DNA of 46,719 bases from Candidatus Hatepunaea meridiana (GTDB taxonomy: Bacteria > Electryoneota > AABM5-125-24 > Hatepunaeales > Hatepunaeaceae): assembly GCA_030765125.1 (NCBI GenBank), contig JAVCDD010000339.1, positions 1 through 46,719 on the forward strand. The letters are read 5' to 3'. The notes beneath the pieces are model-generated. The model worked only from the letters and a program-made list of their open reading frames with translations. It searched no databases and was not told the DNA's origin. Of this stretch, positions 24,372 to 33,120 are shown one piece after another. Made by a program: the position numbers and the translations under genes. How positions within the stretch are numbered: the stretch's first letter is position 1; every line of letters begins with the position of its first letter.

Positions 24372-25868
24372 ATGAAGATTAAAAAAACCACAATTATGGC
24401 GCTGTTAACCGCCTTTACAATCGGCGCAGGTGACCTGCTCGCCCAGCCGGACTCACTCTGGTCTCGCACGTTTGGCGGTGCTGAGGATGAACGGTGCAAT
24501 GCAATGATTCAGACCTCCGACGGTGGATTCGCGCTGGCAGGTTACAGCTATTCGTTCGATAATGATGAAAGAGCGTTTTACCTTGTGAAGACCGATGAAC
24601 AAGGCGAAGCGATCTTCTCACAGACTTATAGTTGTGATGGTGGCGCAGATTGCCGTTCAATCTTACAGACAGAGGATGATGGATTTATCCTTGCTGGAAC
24701 GAAAGGATCAACAATATGGGAATTGGGATTTTACATTATCCGAACAGATGAGGATGGTGAAGTGGTGTGGTCGAGAACCTATGAAGAGGGATTCAGCGAT
24801 TGTTATTCAATCTGCCCGACCTACGACGGGGGTTATCTGCTTGCCGGTTTGGCTTATACCGGTTTCCCTGACGATATAAACGGTGATGCTGTAGTCCTAA
24901 GAATCAATGCAGACGGCGATTCACTATGGTCGCAAACCTGGGGTGGTGATGAGTTTGATTTCTTTACAAATGTTACTGCCACCTCTGACAGCGGCTATGT
25001 ATTGGTGGGGGGAACCGGATCATTCGACCTTGAATCGCTTAGTGGTTACATAGTGATGCTCGACAGTAATCTTGAAGAACAGTGGTCTTGCACCTATGAT
25101 AATAATGGATTGTATAACTCGTTCAATTCATCCGTTGAGGTTGAAAACGGGGGTTTTGCAATGGCAGGATACTGTGATGTTCCCGAGCAGGATTATTCCG
25201 ATTATCAACTGGTAAGGATCGATTCCGAAGGTGAGCTGATATGGAGGCGCAGCTTTGGTGGAGAAGAACACGAAACATGTCTATCCATCACCGAAACAAA
25301 CGACCATTGCTTCGCTCTGGCTGGAGACAGTAATTCCTTCAGTGACGAAAACAATGAAGAAGATGAAAACGAATTCGATTTCTACCTTGTGAAGTGCGAT
25401 GATGATGGTAGCGAGGTATGGTCTTGCACTTTTGGTGGTGAAGAATGGGATGGATGTTCCGCTGTCATACAGTTGAATGACGGCAGCTTTGCTCTGGCAG
25501 GATATACAAAGTCGTTCGGTGCAGGTGAATCTGATATGTGGTTAGTCAAGACAGGTCTTGATCCGGTTAGTGTGCCTCACATTACGAATCCAGCGCTCCC
25601 AAACGGTATTACTCTGCTGTCTCCATATCCCAATCCGTTCAACAACCGGATGCAGATCGGCTTCAACATTGAACAACCGGGGATGGTTTCACTTGACATC
25701 TTCGATATATCGGGGCGGTGCATCACTACTTTGTTTGAAGGTTTTACCGCATCCGGCAGCCAAACTTTGATGTGGGATGCTTCTTCAGCGTCAGCCGGGG
25801 AATACCTGATGAAGCTATCAAGTTCAAATGGTCAGATCAGGACGCAGAGGGCGGTATTATTGAAGTGA
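24372..25868 (+). CDS. Secreted repeat protein with C-terminal type IX-like sorting domain
   Basis: A 498-residue exported protein. The signal peptide is at residues 1-24 (KIKKTTIMALLTAFTIGAG, LLAQ). About seven repeats of ~50 residues follow, each with SLWSRTFGG-like and DGGFALAGY-like strands, so a propeller-like fold is likely. The last ~80 residues begin SPYPNPFNN and end in a lysine (RAVLLK), the pattern of type IX secretion-associated sorting domains. It probably reaches the cell surface. It has no evident enzymatic role in the pathway. The start at 24372 is chosen for GGAG and the signal peptide. Confidence 0.85.
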   Translation: MKIKKTTIMALLTAFTIGAGDLLAQPDSLWSRTFGGAEDERCNAMIQTSDGGFALAGYSYSFDNDERAFYLVKTDEQGEAIFSQTYSCDGGADCRSILQTEDDGFILAGTKGSTIWELGFYIIRTDEDGEVVWSRTYEEGFSDCYSICPTYDGGYLLAGLAYTGFPDDINGDAVVLRINADGDSLWSQTWGGDEFDFFTNVTATSDSGYVLVGGTGSFDLESLSGYIVMLDSNLEEQWSCTYDNNGLYNSFNSSVEVENGGFAMAGYCDVPEQDYSDYQLVRIDSEGELIWRRSFGGEEHETCLSITETNDHCFALAGDSNSFSDENNEEDENEFDFYLVKCDDDGSEVWSCTFGGEEWDGCSAVIQLNDGSFALAGYTKSFGAGESDMWLVKTGLDPVSVPHITNPALPNGITLLSPYPNPFNNRMQIGFNIEQPGMVSLDIFDISGRCITTLFEGFTASGSQTLMWDASSASAGEYLMKLSSSNGQIRTQRAVLLK

Positions 25869-25895
25869 TTACGCAATTAGGATAACTTAACAAAA

Positions 25896-25980
25896 ATGTT
25901 CTGAGTGCGCGCTTTAGCGCGTAATATCTTTAGAATGCTGGATATAGCTAACACGCGCTAAAGCGCGCACTCAGAACATA
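25896..25980. repeat. TGTTCTGAGTGCGCGCTTTAGCGC inverted-repeat element
   Basis: A left arm with GAGTGCGCGCTTTAGCGCG and a right arm CGCGCTAAAGCGCGCACTC frame a core of about 30 bp. Each arm holds its own short hairpin (GCGCTTTAGCGC). Confidence 0.75.
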
Positions 25981-25996
25981 TATTTACAAGGAAATT

Positions 25997-27148
25997 ATGA
26001 ACTTCACATTCACAGAAGAACACGAAATGATCCGCGAACTGGCGCGCAAATTCGCCAACGAGGAATTGCGCCCCCGCGCCGCCCAGGTTGATGAGGAGGG
26101 CGAAGTATCCAAAGAAGTCCTCGATATGATGGCTGAACTGGGGATGACAGGGCTGCCTTTCCCTGAGGAATACGACGGTGGCGGTTTCGACGAGACCAGC
26201 TACTGCATCCTGATGGAGGAACTCGCGCGAGGCTGTATGTCAACTGCAGTGGTGCTCGGCGGGCATGTGTCTATCGGCGCTATGGCTATATACCTTGCAG
26301 GTACCGACGAACAGAAGAAAAAATGGCTGGGACCGATGGCTCGCGGTGAAAAGTTCAGCGCATTCGCCCTGACCGAACCTCAAGCCGGTTCCGACGCCGG
26401 AGCGCTTCGAACCACAGCAGTAGATATGGGTGACCATTACCTCCTCAACGGTCAGAAAACCTTCATTACCAACGGCGGTATTTCAGACGTCTATTCAGTC
26501 TTCGCCGTTACAACCCCCGGCGCTGGAACGAGAGGTATTTCCGCTTTCATTGTCGAAGCCGATATGCCGGGTTTCTCGGCAGGGAAACCTGAGAAAAAGA
26601 TGGGCATTCGCGGCTCCCATACAACGGATCTCTTCTTTGAGGATGTTAAAGTTCCTAAAGAGAACCTGCTGGGAAAAAAGGATCGAGGATTTGTCGTGGC
26701 GATGAAAACGCTGGATGTTGGTCGCCTGTCGGTAGTATCGTTGTGCCTTGGAGTGTCTAAGGAAGCGCTTGATCTGTCAATTAAACATTCGCTGGAACGC
26801 GAGCAGTTCGGCAAACCAATCGGTAACCTGCAGGCGATAAAGTGGATGCTGGCTGATATGTCTGCGCAGGTATACGCTCTCGAATCGATGGCTTACCGAA
26901 CCGCCTGGATGTGCGATAATAACATACCGTTCACCCGTGAAGCCGCCATCTGCAAGCTGGTAGCTTCGGAGACGGTCTGTAACGTAGTTGACAATGCAGT
27001 TCAGATTCATGGCGGTATGGGTTATATGTCCGAATATCCCATCGAACGGATGTACCGCGACGCACGCATCACCCGCATCTTTGAAGGAACGAACGAGATT
27101 CAAAGACTCATAATATCGGGGAATCTTTTGAAGAAGGGGAAGTATTGA
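25997..27148 (+). CDS. Acyl-CoA dehydrogenase
   Basis: The 383-residue flavoprotein carries FALTEPQAGSDAGAL (FAD/substrate motif), TFITNGGISDVY, and a late IFEGTNEIQRL with the catalytic-base glutamate at the family position. It oxidises acyl-CoA to enoyl-CoA with electrons to ETF. In this setting it may act on a product of ring cleavage such as pimelyl-CoA or on glutaryl-CoA, which is inference. AAGGA precedes the ATG. The stop TGA is the first three bases of a 90-bp palindromic element. Confidence 0.92.
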   Translation: MNFTFTEEHEMIRELARKFANEELRPRAAQVDEEGEVSKEVLDMMAELGMTGLPFPEEYDGGGFDETSYCILMEELARGCMSTAVVLGGHVSIGAMAIYLAGTDEQKKKWLGPMARGEKFSAFALTEPQAGSDAGALRTTAVDMGDHYLLNGQKTFITNGGISDVYSVFAVTTPGAGTRGISAFIVEADMPGFSAGKPEKKMGIRGSHTTDLFFEDVKVPKENLLGKKDRGFVVAMKTLDVGRLSVVSLCLGVSKEALDLSIKHSLEREQFGKPIGNLQAIKWMLADMSAQVYALESMAYRTAWMCDNNIPFTREAAICKLVASETVCNVVDNAVQIHGGMGYMSEYPIERMYRDARITRIFEGTNEIQRLIISGNLLKKGKY

Positions 27149-27235
27149 AATATGGGGACAGTATACCTATTTTTCTATGGACTGTTGTTATTATAAAGAG
27201 TATTCATAAAATAGGTATACTGTCCCCATATTTCA
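27146..27235. repeat. 90-bp palindromic element starting on a TGA stop, copy 1
   Basis: TGAAATATGGGGACAGTATA begins at the acyl-CoA dehydrogenase stop and its exact complement ends at 27235. The terminal inverted repeats are about 28 bp, including ACCTATTTT/AAAATAGGT. The second copy at 40419-40508 has the same length and the same stop-codon placement. The core differs between copies. Confidence 0.88.
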
Positions 27236-27378
27236 CCTCGCGGTTGACAGCAATAAATCGGGTATCATAATGGTTTTTCACGTAGTAATGGAACATGCTA
27301 ATGTGGATAACTGTAAATTTATTACCGGTATTTAGAGTTAAACAGAAAAGGGACACTAATCCAAAAAGGAGACTAATA

Positions 27379-28698
27379 ATGTGGGTTGATGAACTCAGGC
27401 TTGAAAATATAAAATGTTTTAAGGCTCTATCTTTGAAACTGACTCAACGAGGTGAACCTTATAAATGGATTACAATGCTTGGTGAAAATGGCGTAGGGAA
27501 AAGTACTGCCATTCAGGCATTAGGACTTCTTATGGCGGGTCCTGACGGAGCTAAACAACTTCTTCCTAGACCTGAAGGTTGGCTTCGAGAAGAAACTGAA
27601 CCTGGGAAGATAACTGTACGTTTACATCGCGGGAAGAATGATCCTGGAATAGACAGAGTGCCAAAATCATTTGGATATACATTCTTTCTGACAGGCAACA
27701 AGAAACTCTCAATCCGCAACAAAGAATATTCTGAGCCTACAATACAGGAATCTAGCAACTCTCGATTGATATGGTTACGGAAAAATGCTTTCTCATCTGA
27801 AAGTAAAGGTTGGTTTGCAGTGGGTTACGGGGCATTTCGACGTTTAACAAGATCCAGTCAAATTATCATTCCATCATTAGAACAGCAAGCAAGGTATACT
27901 AATTTTATTACTCAATATAATGAAGATCAACCGTTATCTGCATTTGAACGATGGTTGGTGTATCTTGAATTCCGTATTGTTAAAGATAATGACCATGATG
28001 CAAAACGTTATAAGGAGCTTGGTATAGCTGCAATTAACAAAGTTCTGCCTGATGGCGTTGAATTTGATAGTATTAATTCAGAAGCAAGAATTCTATTCAG
28101 GATAGGCAACCAAAAAGTTCCCACCATCGCTTTAAGCGATGGTTATCGAAGTATTCTTGCTCTTTCTGGTGATCTTATCTGGCGGTTAATACAGGCATTT
28201 CCTGAAAGCGATGATCCATTAAAAGAAGAGGGTGTAGTTCTCATCGATGAATTAGATATTCACCTTCATCCTACTTGGCAACGAGATATTTCCTTTTGGT
28301 TGAGAGAACAATTTCCTAATCTTCAGTTCTTCGTGGCAACTCATAGTCCCTTAATTGCAGCAGGTGCAGGTGAAGACGCATTGACATTGAAATTTGACCT
28401 TATTGAAGGAGAAGCCAAGGTGAAAGAAGTTAAAAACGTGTATGCTATGAACATTGACAGAATCTTACAGAGCGAAGCTTTCAGCTTGGTTTCAACCTAT
28501 TCACCACAAACACAAAGTAAAATTGATCGATATGATACTTTAATAAGAAAGGGGAGTCAAAGAACAGAGCAGGAAGAAGAAGAATTTGGTCATCTTTCGC
28601 TTATTATGAAAGAGGCTCGTCCAATAGGTGGTCCACCTGAACCAGGATCTCTTGAAGATAAAATGGAGAAGTACATTGAAGAGCATATAGATGATTAG
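27379..28698 (+). CDS. ptuA: Septu-type ATPase (PtuA-like)
   Basis: The ~439-residue P-loop ATPase has Walker A GENGVGKST (35-43), an LSDGYRSILAL signature-like loop, Walker B GVVLIDELDIHLHP and a THSPLIAAG segment. This is the OLD/AAA_21-like architecture used by PtuA. It overlaps by 8 bp the HNH nuclease gene that completes a Septu anti-phage system. The start at 27379 follows AAAAGGAG. It is AT-richer than the catabolic genes and lies just after a palindromic element, consistent with horizontal gain. Confidence 0.87.
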   Translation: MWVDELRLENIKCFKALSLKLTQRGEPYKWITMLGENGVGKSTAIQALGLLMAGPDGAKQLLPRPEGWLREETEPGKITVRLHRGKNDPGIDRVPKSFGYTFFLTGNKKLSIRNKEYSEPTIQESSNSRLIWLRKNAFSSESKGWFAVGYGAFRRLTRSSQIIIPSLEQQARYTNFITQYNEDQPLSAFERWLVYLEFRIVKDNDHDAKRYKELGIAAINKVLPDGVEFDSINSEARILFRIGNQKVPTIALSDGYRSILALSGDLIWRLIQAFPESDDPLKEEGVVLIDELDIHLHPTWQRDISFWLREQFPNLQFFVATHSPLIAAGAGEDALTLKFDLIEGEAKVKEVKNVYAMNIDRILQSEAFSLVSTYSPQTQSKIDRYDTLIRKGSQRTEQEEEEFGHLSLIMKEARPIGGPPEPGSLEDKMEKYIEEHIDD

Positions 28699-29359
28699 AG
28701 TAACGCGTGAACCGGAACCAAACATCCTTCGAAAGAAAGCGGATGAATGGTTACTGAAGCTTAACAATGCAAGCACAAAGAAAGAAGTAAGATTAGCAAA
28801 GAATAAATATAAAAGTAAGAGTATCAAAAAGGTATTAGTGAAGATGTTTGAAGGTAAGTGTGCTTATTGTGAAAGTGATATGACTCATATAGAATATGGT
28901 CATGTTGAGCATTACCGACCAACATCAAAGTTTCCCGAGTTAACCTTTGAGTGGTCAAATCTGTTACTCGCTTGTGGTGTTTGTAATGGTTCGGCAAATA
29001 AAGGTGAGAAATTCCCTGAGGCCAATGTAGGCGGACCGATTGTCAATCCTTGCAATGACGATCCTGATTATCATTTTAAATTTGTATATGATAAAACGGC
29101 ACATCTTGCAAGTGTTTATGGTATTACTGAACGCGGTGAATTGACAGAGAATTTACTTGGTCTAAACCGTAACGAATTACGTGAACATAGGTCAAATATG
29201 ATTAAACGGATTGCATACATTGCTAAGAAATCATTAACAGATCCTCAAGCAAAGGAAATAATAGAAGAGGCAGTTAAGGACAATGCTGAATATGCTGCAT
29301 TTACAAGAACTCTGATAAGACAGTATCCGCATTTGATGGAAGAATCCAATCCAAATTAA
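28691..29359 (+). CDS. ptuB: Septu-type HNH nuclease (PtuB-like)
   Basis: A 222-residue HNH nuclease. CAYC (57-60) and CGVCN (95-99) are zinc cysteines bracketing GHVEHYRP (70-77) and WSNLLLAC, matching the TIGR02646/PtuB type. In Septu, PtuA and PtuB form a complex that acts against phage, with PtuB as the nuclease. No retron reverse transcriptase is adjacent, so this is the plain two-gene form. Confidence 0.87.
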   Translation: MIRVTREPEPNILRKKADEWLLKLNNASTKKEVRLAKNKYKSKSIKKVLVKMFEGKCAYCESDMTHIEYGHVEHYRPTSKFPELTFEWSNLLLACGVCNGSANKGEKFPEANVGGPIVNPCNDDPDYHFKFVYDKTAHLASVYGITERGELTENLLGLNRNELREHRSNMIKRIAYIAKKSLTDPQAKEIIEEAVKDNAEYAAFTRTLIRQYPHLMEESNPN

Positions 29360-29377
29360 CAAATACAATGTGATATT

Positions 29378-31177
29378 TTGATAAAAACCACTGATTTTCA
29401 AACAATCCCCCCCAAAGCTCAGGAATACATCTGCAACGGCGCCCCAAAACCAATCGCCCAGATGCTGATTGACGAGATTCCTCCGGTTGCGATCTCCTGG
29501 GGGCGAACAACCGTATTCAAAACCGGCTCCTGGCGGAACATTACGCCGCATTATATCAAGCGGCTTCCTCCCTGCAGGTCAGGCTGTCCGGTGGGGAACG
29601 ATATCGAGGGCTGGCTGGAAGCGGCAGGGGAGCGTAAATGGGACGATGCGGTCAGGCTGCTTCTTGCGGAACAACCGTTACCGGCGGTCAGCGGGAGAGT
29701 CTGCTATCATCCCTGTGAAACCGCCTGCAATCGAACGCAACTTGATGAAGCGGTCTCGATCCGCACCGTTGAACGATACCTCGGTGATCGAGCTAACCGG
29801 CTTGGAATCCTTCCCGATAAGATTGATACCAAGTCCAACACAGGAAGAATCCTCATCATTGGCTCAGGTCCGGCGGGGTTGGCTGCAGCGTGGTTGCTGG
29901 TCAGGCTTGGGCATAATGTGGAAATCCACGAAAAGGCTCCCAAGCCGGGTGGATTGCTCAGGTATGGTATTCCAGCGTATAGACTCCCCCGAAATATACT
30001 CGATAATGACCTCAAACGGATAGAGCATCTGGGCGTTATGATTAATTGCAATGCACCGCTTGATCCGAAGAATGGATTAGTGAGCCTCAAACGTAACTAC
30101 GACGCTGTCTTTCTTTCCCCGGGCGCAGCTTCGCATCGGAACAGCGGTATCGAGGGTGAAACGAGTGGCTTCGTCATCAGCGCCATTCCTTTCCTTGCGA
30201 ATGCGGCTATAGGCAGGAAACCGGATTTGGGCGCAAACGTCGCTGTCATCGGTGGCGGCAATAGCGCCGTTGACGCTGCTCGTACCGCTCTGAGAATGGG
30301 CAGCCGGGTCGTCATCCTCTACCGCCGGACACGCGCTGAAATGCCTGCTTATGAGGAGGAGGTCGAGGCTGCAATTGCGGAGGGCGTTGAAATCGAATTT
30401 CTTGTCAATCCTGTATCTATCAGCAGAAACAGCAAGGAACTTCATATACGCTGCATCCGCAACAAGTTAGGCGAACCGGATGCGAGTGGTCGCCGCCGAC
30501 CTGTGCCTGTGCCCGGCAGTGAGTTTGAAATCCCGATAAATACGGTCATTGACGCCGTCGGTGAAACGCTCGATCCGCAAGCATTGACATTGGACACTGA
30601 AGAAACCTGCTTACTTGAGCCGATTGATTTATGGGGAAGAACCGATCTCGATGGTATCTGGATCGGAGGAGATTTCGCAGAAAGAGACCGCACCGTTGCT
30701 TATGCCATCGCAACCGGCAAGCGCTCTGCTATTGCGATTGATCGTTATTTACAGGGGAATACCAACCAATTGCAGGAATCAGCGCAATTAGGCGACTCTA
30801 TCGCCGTCAGCGCAGAAGCATACATAAACGGAAATCAATACGACAACCATAATCCCGTATCATTTTCAGACCTGAACATCGCTTATCATCCATTAAAGAA
30901 ACGTTCCAGGCAGCGAGAGAGAATCCCTGATGAACGACAAAATGACTTCGACGAGATTGTTTCCGGTCTAACAGCAGCATCCATCGCTCGTGAAGCTGGA
31001 CGCTGCTTCCATTGCGGAAGCTGTGATTCCTGCGGCAACTGCCACGTCTTCTGCCCCGACGGCGCTGTTCTGCGCGACCCGAAAACTTCGAAATTATCAT
31101 TCAATCTCGATTACTGCAAAGGATGTTCTATATGCGCTACGGAATGCCCGAGAGCAGCGATAGAATTAAAGAAATGA
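29378..31177 (+). CDS. GltD-like flavoprotein with C-terminal 2[4Fe-4S] ferredoxin domain
   Basis: The 599-residue protein starts with a GltD-type cysteine region (PPCRSGCPVGNDIEGW, CYHPCETACNR). A two-dinucleotide fold follows (GSGPAGLAAAW, GGGNSAVDAA). It ends in a ferredoxin domain with CGSCDSCGNCHVFCP and CKGCSICATECP. It probably links NAD(P)H to ferredoxin or to the 2-oxoacid oxidoreductase encoded next, and the ferredoxin part could replace a separate delta subunit. Similar flavoproteins occur with 2-oxoglutarate and phenylglyoxylate oxidoreductases of aromatic degraders. The TTG start has a poor ribosome binding site and is uncertain. Confidence 0.83.
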   Translation: MIKTTDFQTIPPKAQEYICNGAPKPIAQMLIDEIPPVAISWGRTTVFKTGSWRNITPHYIKRLPPCRSGCPVGNDIEGWLEAAGERKWDDAVRLLLAEQPLPAVSGRVCYHPCETACNRTQLDEAVSIRTVERYLGDRANRLGILPDKIDTKSNTGRILIIGSGPAGLAAAWLLVRLGHNVEIHEKAPKPGGLLRYGIPAYRLPRNILDNDLKRIEHLGVMINCNAPLDPKNGLVSLKRNYDAVFLSPGAASHRNSGIEGETSGFVISAIPFLANAAIGRKPDLGANVAVIGGGNSAVDAARTALRMGSRVVILYRRTRAEMPAYEEEVEAAIAEGVEIEFLVNPVSISRNSKELHIRCIRNKLGEPDASGRRRPVPVPGSEFEIPINTVIDAVGETLDPQALTLDTEETCLLEPIDLWGRTDLDGIWIGGDFAERDRTVAYAIATGKRSAIAIDRYLQGNTNQLQESAQLGDSIAVSAEAYINGNQYDNHNPVSFSDLNIAYHPLKKRSRQRERIPDERQNDFDEIVSGLTAASIAREAGRCFHCGSCDSCGNCHVFCPDGAVLRDPKTSKLSFNLDYCKGCSICATECPRAAIELKK

Positions 31178-31187
31178 AGGAGTCCTG

Positions 31188-31282
31188 ATGAACCGGAGTG
31201 GCGAAGCTTGCTTCGGTCTTTGCGAACCGGAGTGCTGAAGCTTGCTTCGGCAGGCGCAAGCAAGCTTGCGCACTCCGGCACA
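31188..31282. repeat. CCGGAGTG...CACTCCGG palindrome after a displaced ribosome binding site
   Basis: AAGGAG and an ATG (31188) lie 10 bp after the flavoprotein stop, but the ATG opens only a 16-codon frame made of repeat. The repeat has CCGGAGTG...GAAGCTTGC units and a larger palindrome at about 31226-31279. The ribosome binding site may once have served the next operon gene. Confidence 0.5.
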
Positions 31283-31308
31283 ATCTATACAATAGAAGGT
31301 TAACAATT

Positions 31309-31551
31309 ATGATCTGTCAGAATTGTGGCAAGGAAGGGGTGATAGTGCAGCTCGTGACCGAAAACGTTGGCAAGGGTGAAAAACTACCGGTAATCGAAGA
31401 CATACCGCTGATTCAGTGTCAGAACTGCGGTGAGAGCTACTACACCGCTAAGACGCTGCACGAGTTGGAGGAACTGCTCGCAGGGATAACGGATAACAAC
31501 CTGCAGAATGAATACGACATTGGGAAGGCTGTTGGCAGGGAAAGCTGGTAA
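31309..31551 (+). CDS. YgiT-type zinc-finger protein
   Basis: An 80-residue protein with CQNCGKEG at the N-terminus and CQNCGESYY around residue 46, the two halves of a YgiT zinc finger, followed by a short helix (TLHELEELL). Such proteins are usually antitoxins, for example the N-terminus of MqsA or partners of DUF4258 toxins. No toxin gene is adjacent, so it appears orphaned. AGAAGG precedes the ATG. Confidence 0.75.
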   Translation: MICQNCGKEGVIVQLVTENVGKGEKLPVIEDIPLIQCQNCGESYYTAKTLHELEELLAGITDNNLQNEYDIGKAVGRESW

Positions 31552-31682
31552 CGAGGGCGCTTACATCCCTGACAGCGGTGCTGGAGTGGGTGATGGTGTT
31601 GTTGGAAGAGCAAGCAAGTAAGCAAGGGGATATCGGGGAAAATAATGAGGTTGTCACAAATTGTGACAACCTCGAACGTCGA

Positions 31683-31712
31683 TGTCATTCCAGACTTGAT
31701 CTGGAATCCAGA
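31683..31712. repeat. GTCATTCCAGA...TCTGGAATCCAG palindrome
   Basis: A single hairpin of the CATTCC...GGAATCC type just before the nuclease gene. It is a divergent relative of the one at 1015. Confidence 0.55.
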
Positions 31713-31738
31713 GAATTCTTTATGTGAAAGAGGATGAC

Positions 31739-32779
31739 ATGAATCGTGCAAATCAAAGCGTAGTTGATAGGTTGCAACAAGCCAAATCAAAGATGCTTAA
31801 TAATAGAGATCTAATGCAAAGCATTGTTCAACCAAAAGATGAAGTAATTGATAGATATAGTGAATTGTTTAATGTTAAAAGAATAGAATCTCTTACAAAG
31901 GAAGAATTTCAGCGATTCCTGCATTTTAAGAATAATCGTCATTGGACAGGTTTGTATAGATCGCAAGCGAAAATATGTAAAGATATGGATCAACTACGTG
32001 AGGCTTTGAAGGTGCTTTTAAATGTCAATTTAGAAATAGATAAACGAATTGACAGAGTAAATCGAATGGTTGATGGAATGGGGCGAGCGATAATGTCTGC
32101 AATCCTCCTTATTACAGAACCTCATAATTATGGTGTTTGGAATAATACATCAGAAGGTGGATTGAAACAATTGGGAGTTTGGCCTGACTTTGAGAGAGGT
32201 GATTCGCTGGGTAAAAAGTACCTCAGAATTAATGGCATATTAAAAGAGCTGGCTAAAACAATCGATGTTGATTTATGGACACTCGATTCAATCTGGTGGG
32301 CAATTAGAACCTCACCGACTGAAGATATTGAATACTTAGAAGCTATTGATAGGATTGAGCCGGAAGCAGAACTTCGTTCGAGTTTCAGTTTTGGTTTAGA
32401 AAAGTATTTACATGAATTCTTAGTTGATAATTGGGAACTTACAGAACTGTCCGAAGAATGGGATATTTATAGTGAAGAGGGAAATGATAAAGCAGGTTAT
32501 AAATATCCATGTGGAAGTTGGGAAATAGATATTTTAGCAAAACATAAAACTGAAAACCGATGGCTTGTAATCGAATTGAAACGGAATCAAACCAGCGATG
32601 CAACCGCGGGTCAAATTCTGCGCTATATGGGTTGGGTGAGGAAAGAATTGGCTGAACCCAAAGATAAGGTTGAGGGACTAATCATTGCTAAACAAATTGA
32701 TAAAAAACTACAGTATGCCATTTCAGAAGTTCCGGGAGTAAAGTTCAGAGGATATAAGGTCAGTTTTTCTTTAGATTAA
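31739..32779 (+). CDS. NucS-like (restriction-endonuclease-fold) protein
   Basis: About 346 residues. The C-terminal ~120 residues match the NucS/PD-(D/E)XK-like nuclease domain: SWEIDILAKHK (Asp), WLVIELKRNQTSDATAGQIL (E-x-K), LRYMGWVRKEL. The N-terminal ~220 residues are helical and unrecognised and may sense or bind a target. A GTG at 31724 is in frame, but the ATG at 31739 has AGAGG upstream. AT-rich composition and position after Septu suggest a defence role, which is inference. Confidence 0.75.
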   Translation: MNRANQSVVDRLQQAKSKMLNNRDLMQSIVQPKDEVIDRYSELFNVKRIESLTKEEFQRFLHFKNNRHWTGLYRSQAKICKDMDQLREALKVLLNVNLEIDKRIDRVNRMVDGMGRAIMSAILLITEPHNYGVWNNTSEGGLKQLGVWPDFERGDSLGKKYLRINGILKELAKTIDVDLWTLDSIWWAIRTSPTEDIEYLEAIDRIEPEAELRSSFSFGLEKYLHEFLVDNWELTELSEEWDIYSEEGNDKAGYKYPCGSWEIDILAKHKTENRWLVIELKRNQTSDATAGQILRYMGWVRKELAEPKDKVEGLIIAKQIDKKLQYAISEVPGVKFRGYKVSFSLD

Positions 32780-32841
32780 CACTATACTATTAGTCCTTAT
32801 ATTTTTCTGGTTTCATAATTTCGTTGGAATGATGAAATAAT

Positions 32842-33012
32842 ATGCAAAAAGTCATTACAGCAAACCACACTGTTAGTCAGATGGTTGCGGTATTAAGCGA
32901 TGGCCCTAAACAAGTAAACCCAACGCAAAGGCATTGGGCTTACTTCAAGCGGCCAAGGGGATTTTACACCCACCAGTCGCACACTCGCGGCTGTCTTGGT
33001 CGTATATGTTAA
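32842..33012 (+). pseudogene. 5' fragment similar to the oxidoreductase alpha gene, fused to unrelated sequence
   Basis: MQKVITANHTVSQMVAVL at 32842 aligns with MKKVITGNHAVSHAVKAA, the start of the alpha gene at 33121. Homology ends after about 18 codons. The frame then reads through a GC-rich structured block to a stop at 33010. It is likely a decayed or duplicated gene start. Confidence 0.6.
32895..33005. other. GC-rich block with two strong hairpins
   Basis: AAGTAAACCCAACGC and GCATTGGGCTTACTT form a 15-bp stem with two non-Watson-Crick positions and loop AAAG (about 32908-32941). CAGTCGC and GCGGCTG form a second hairpin (about 32974-32993). The block is GC-richer than its surroundings. 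It could be a structured RNA, a mobile-element end or a repeat. I cannot tell which. Confidence 0.45.
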
Positions 33013-33120
33013 TATAGCACATTTATAATATATACGCAAGTGATATTTGTCAATTTGTGAAAAAACCAGAGTTTCAATCTTTGTGTTTCCTTCTGATATT
33101 TAGAACTAATGTAGGATTAT
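33013..33120. other. AT-rich leader, no feature recognised
   Basis: About 108 bp of AT-rich sequence between the hairpin block and the alpha gene. GTAGGA lies just before the start codon and is a weak ribosome binding site. Confidence 0.4.

Noticed and set aside
27379-29359. Retron-associated PtuAB
   Set aside because: No reverse transcriptase or msr/msd-like region is adjacent, so a plain Septu pair is the simpler call.
32895-33005. tRNA or attC site in the structured block
   Set aside because: No cloverleaf with a T-loop consensus could be drawn, and the attC core-site motifs and an integron context are absent.
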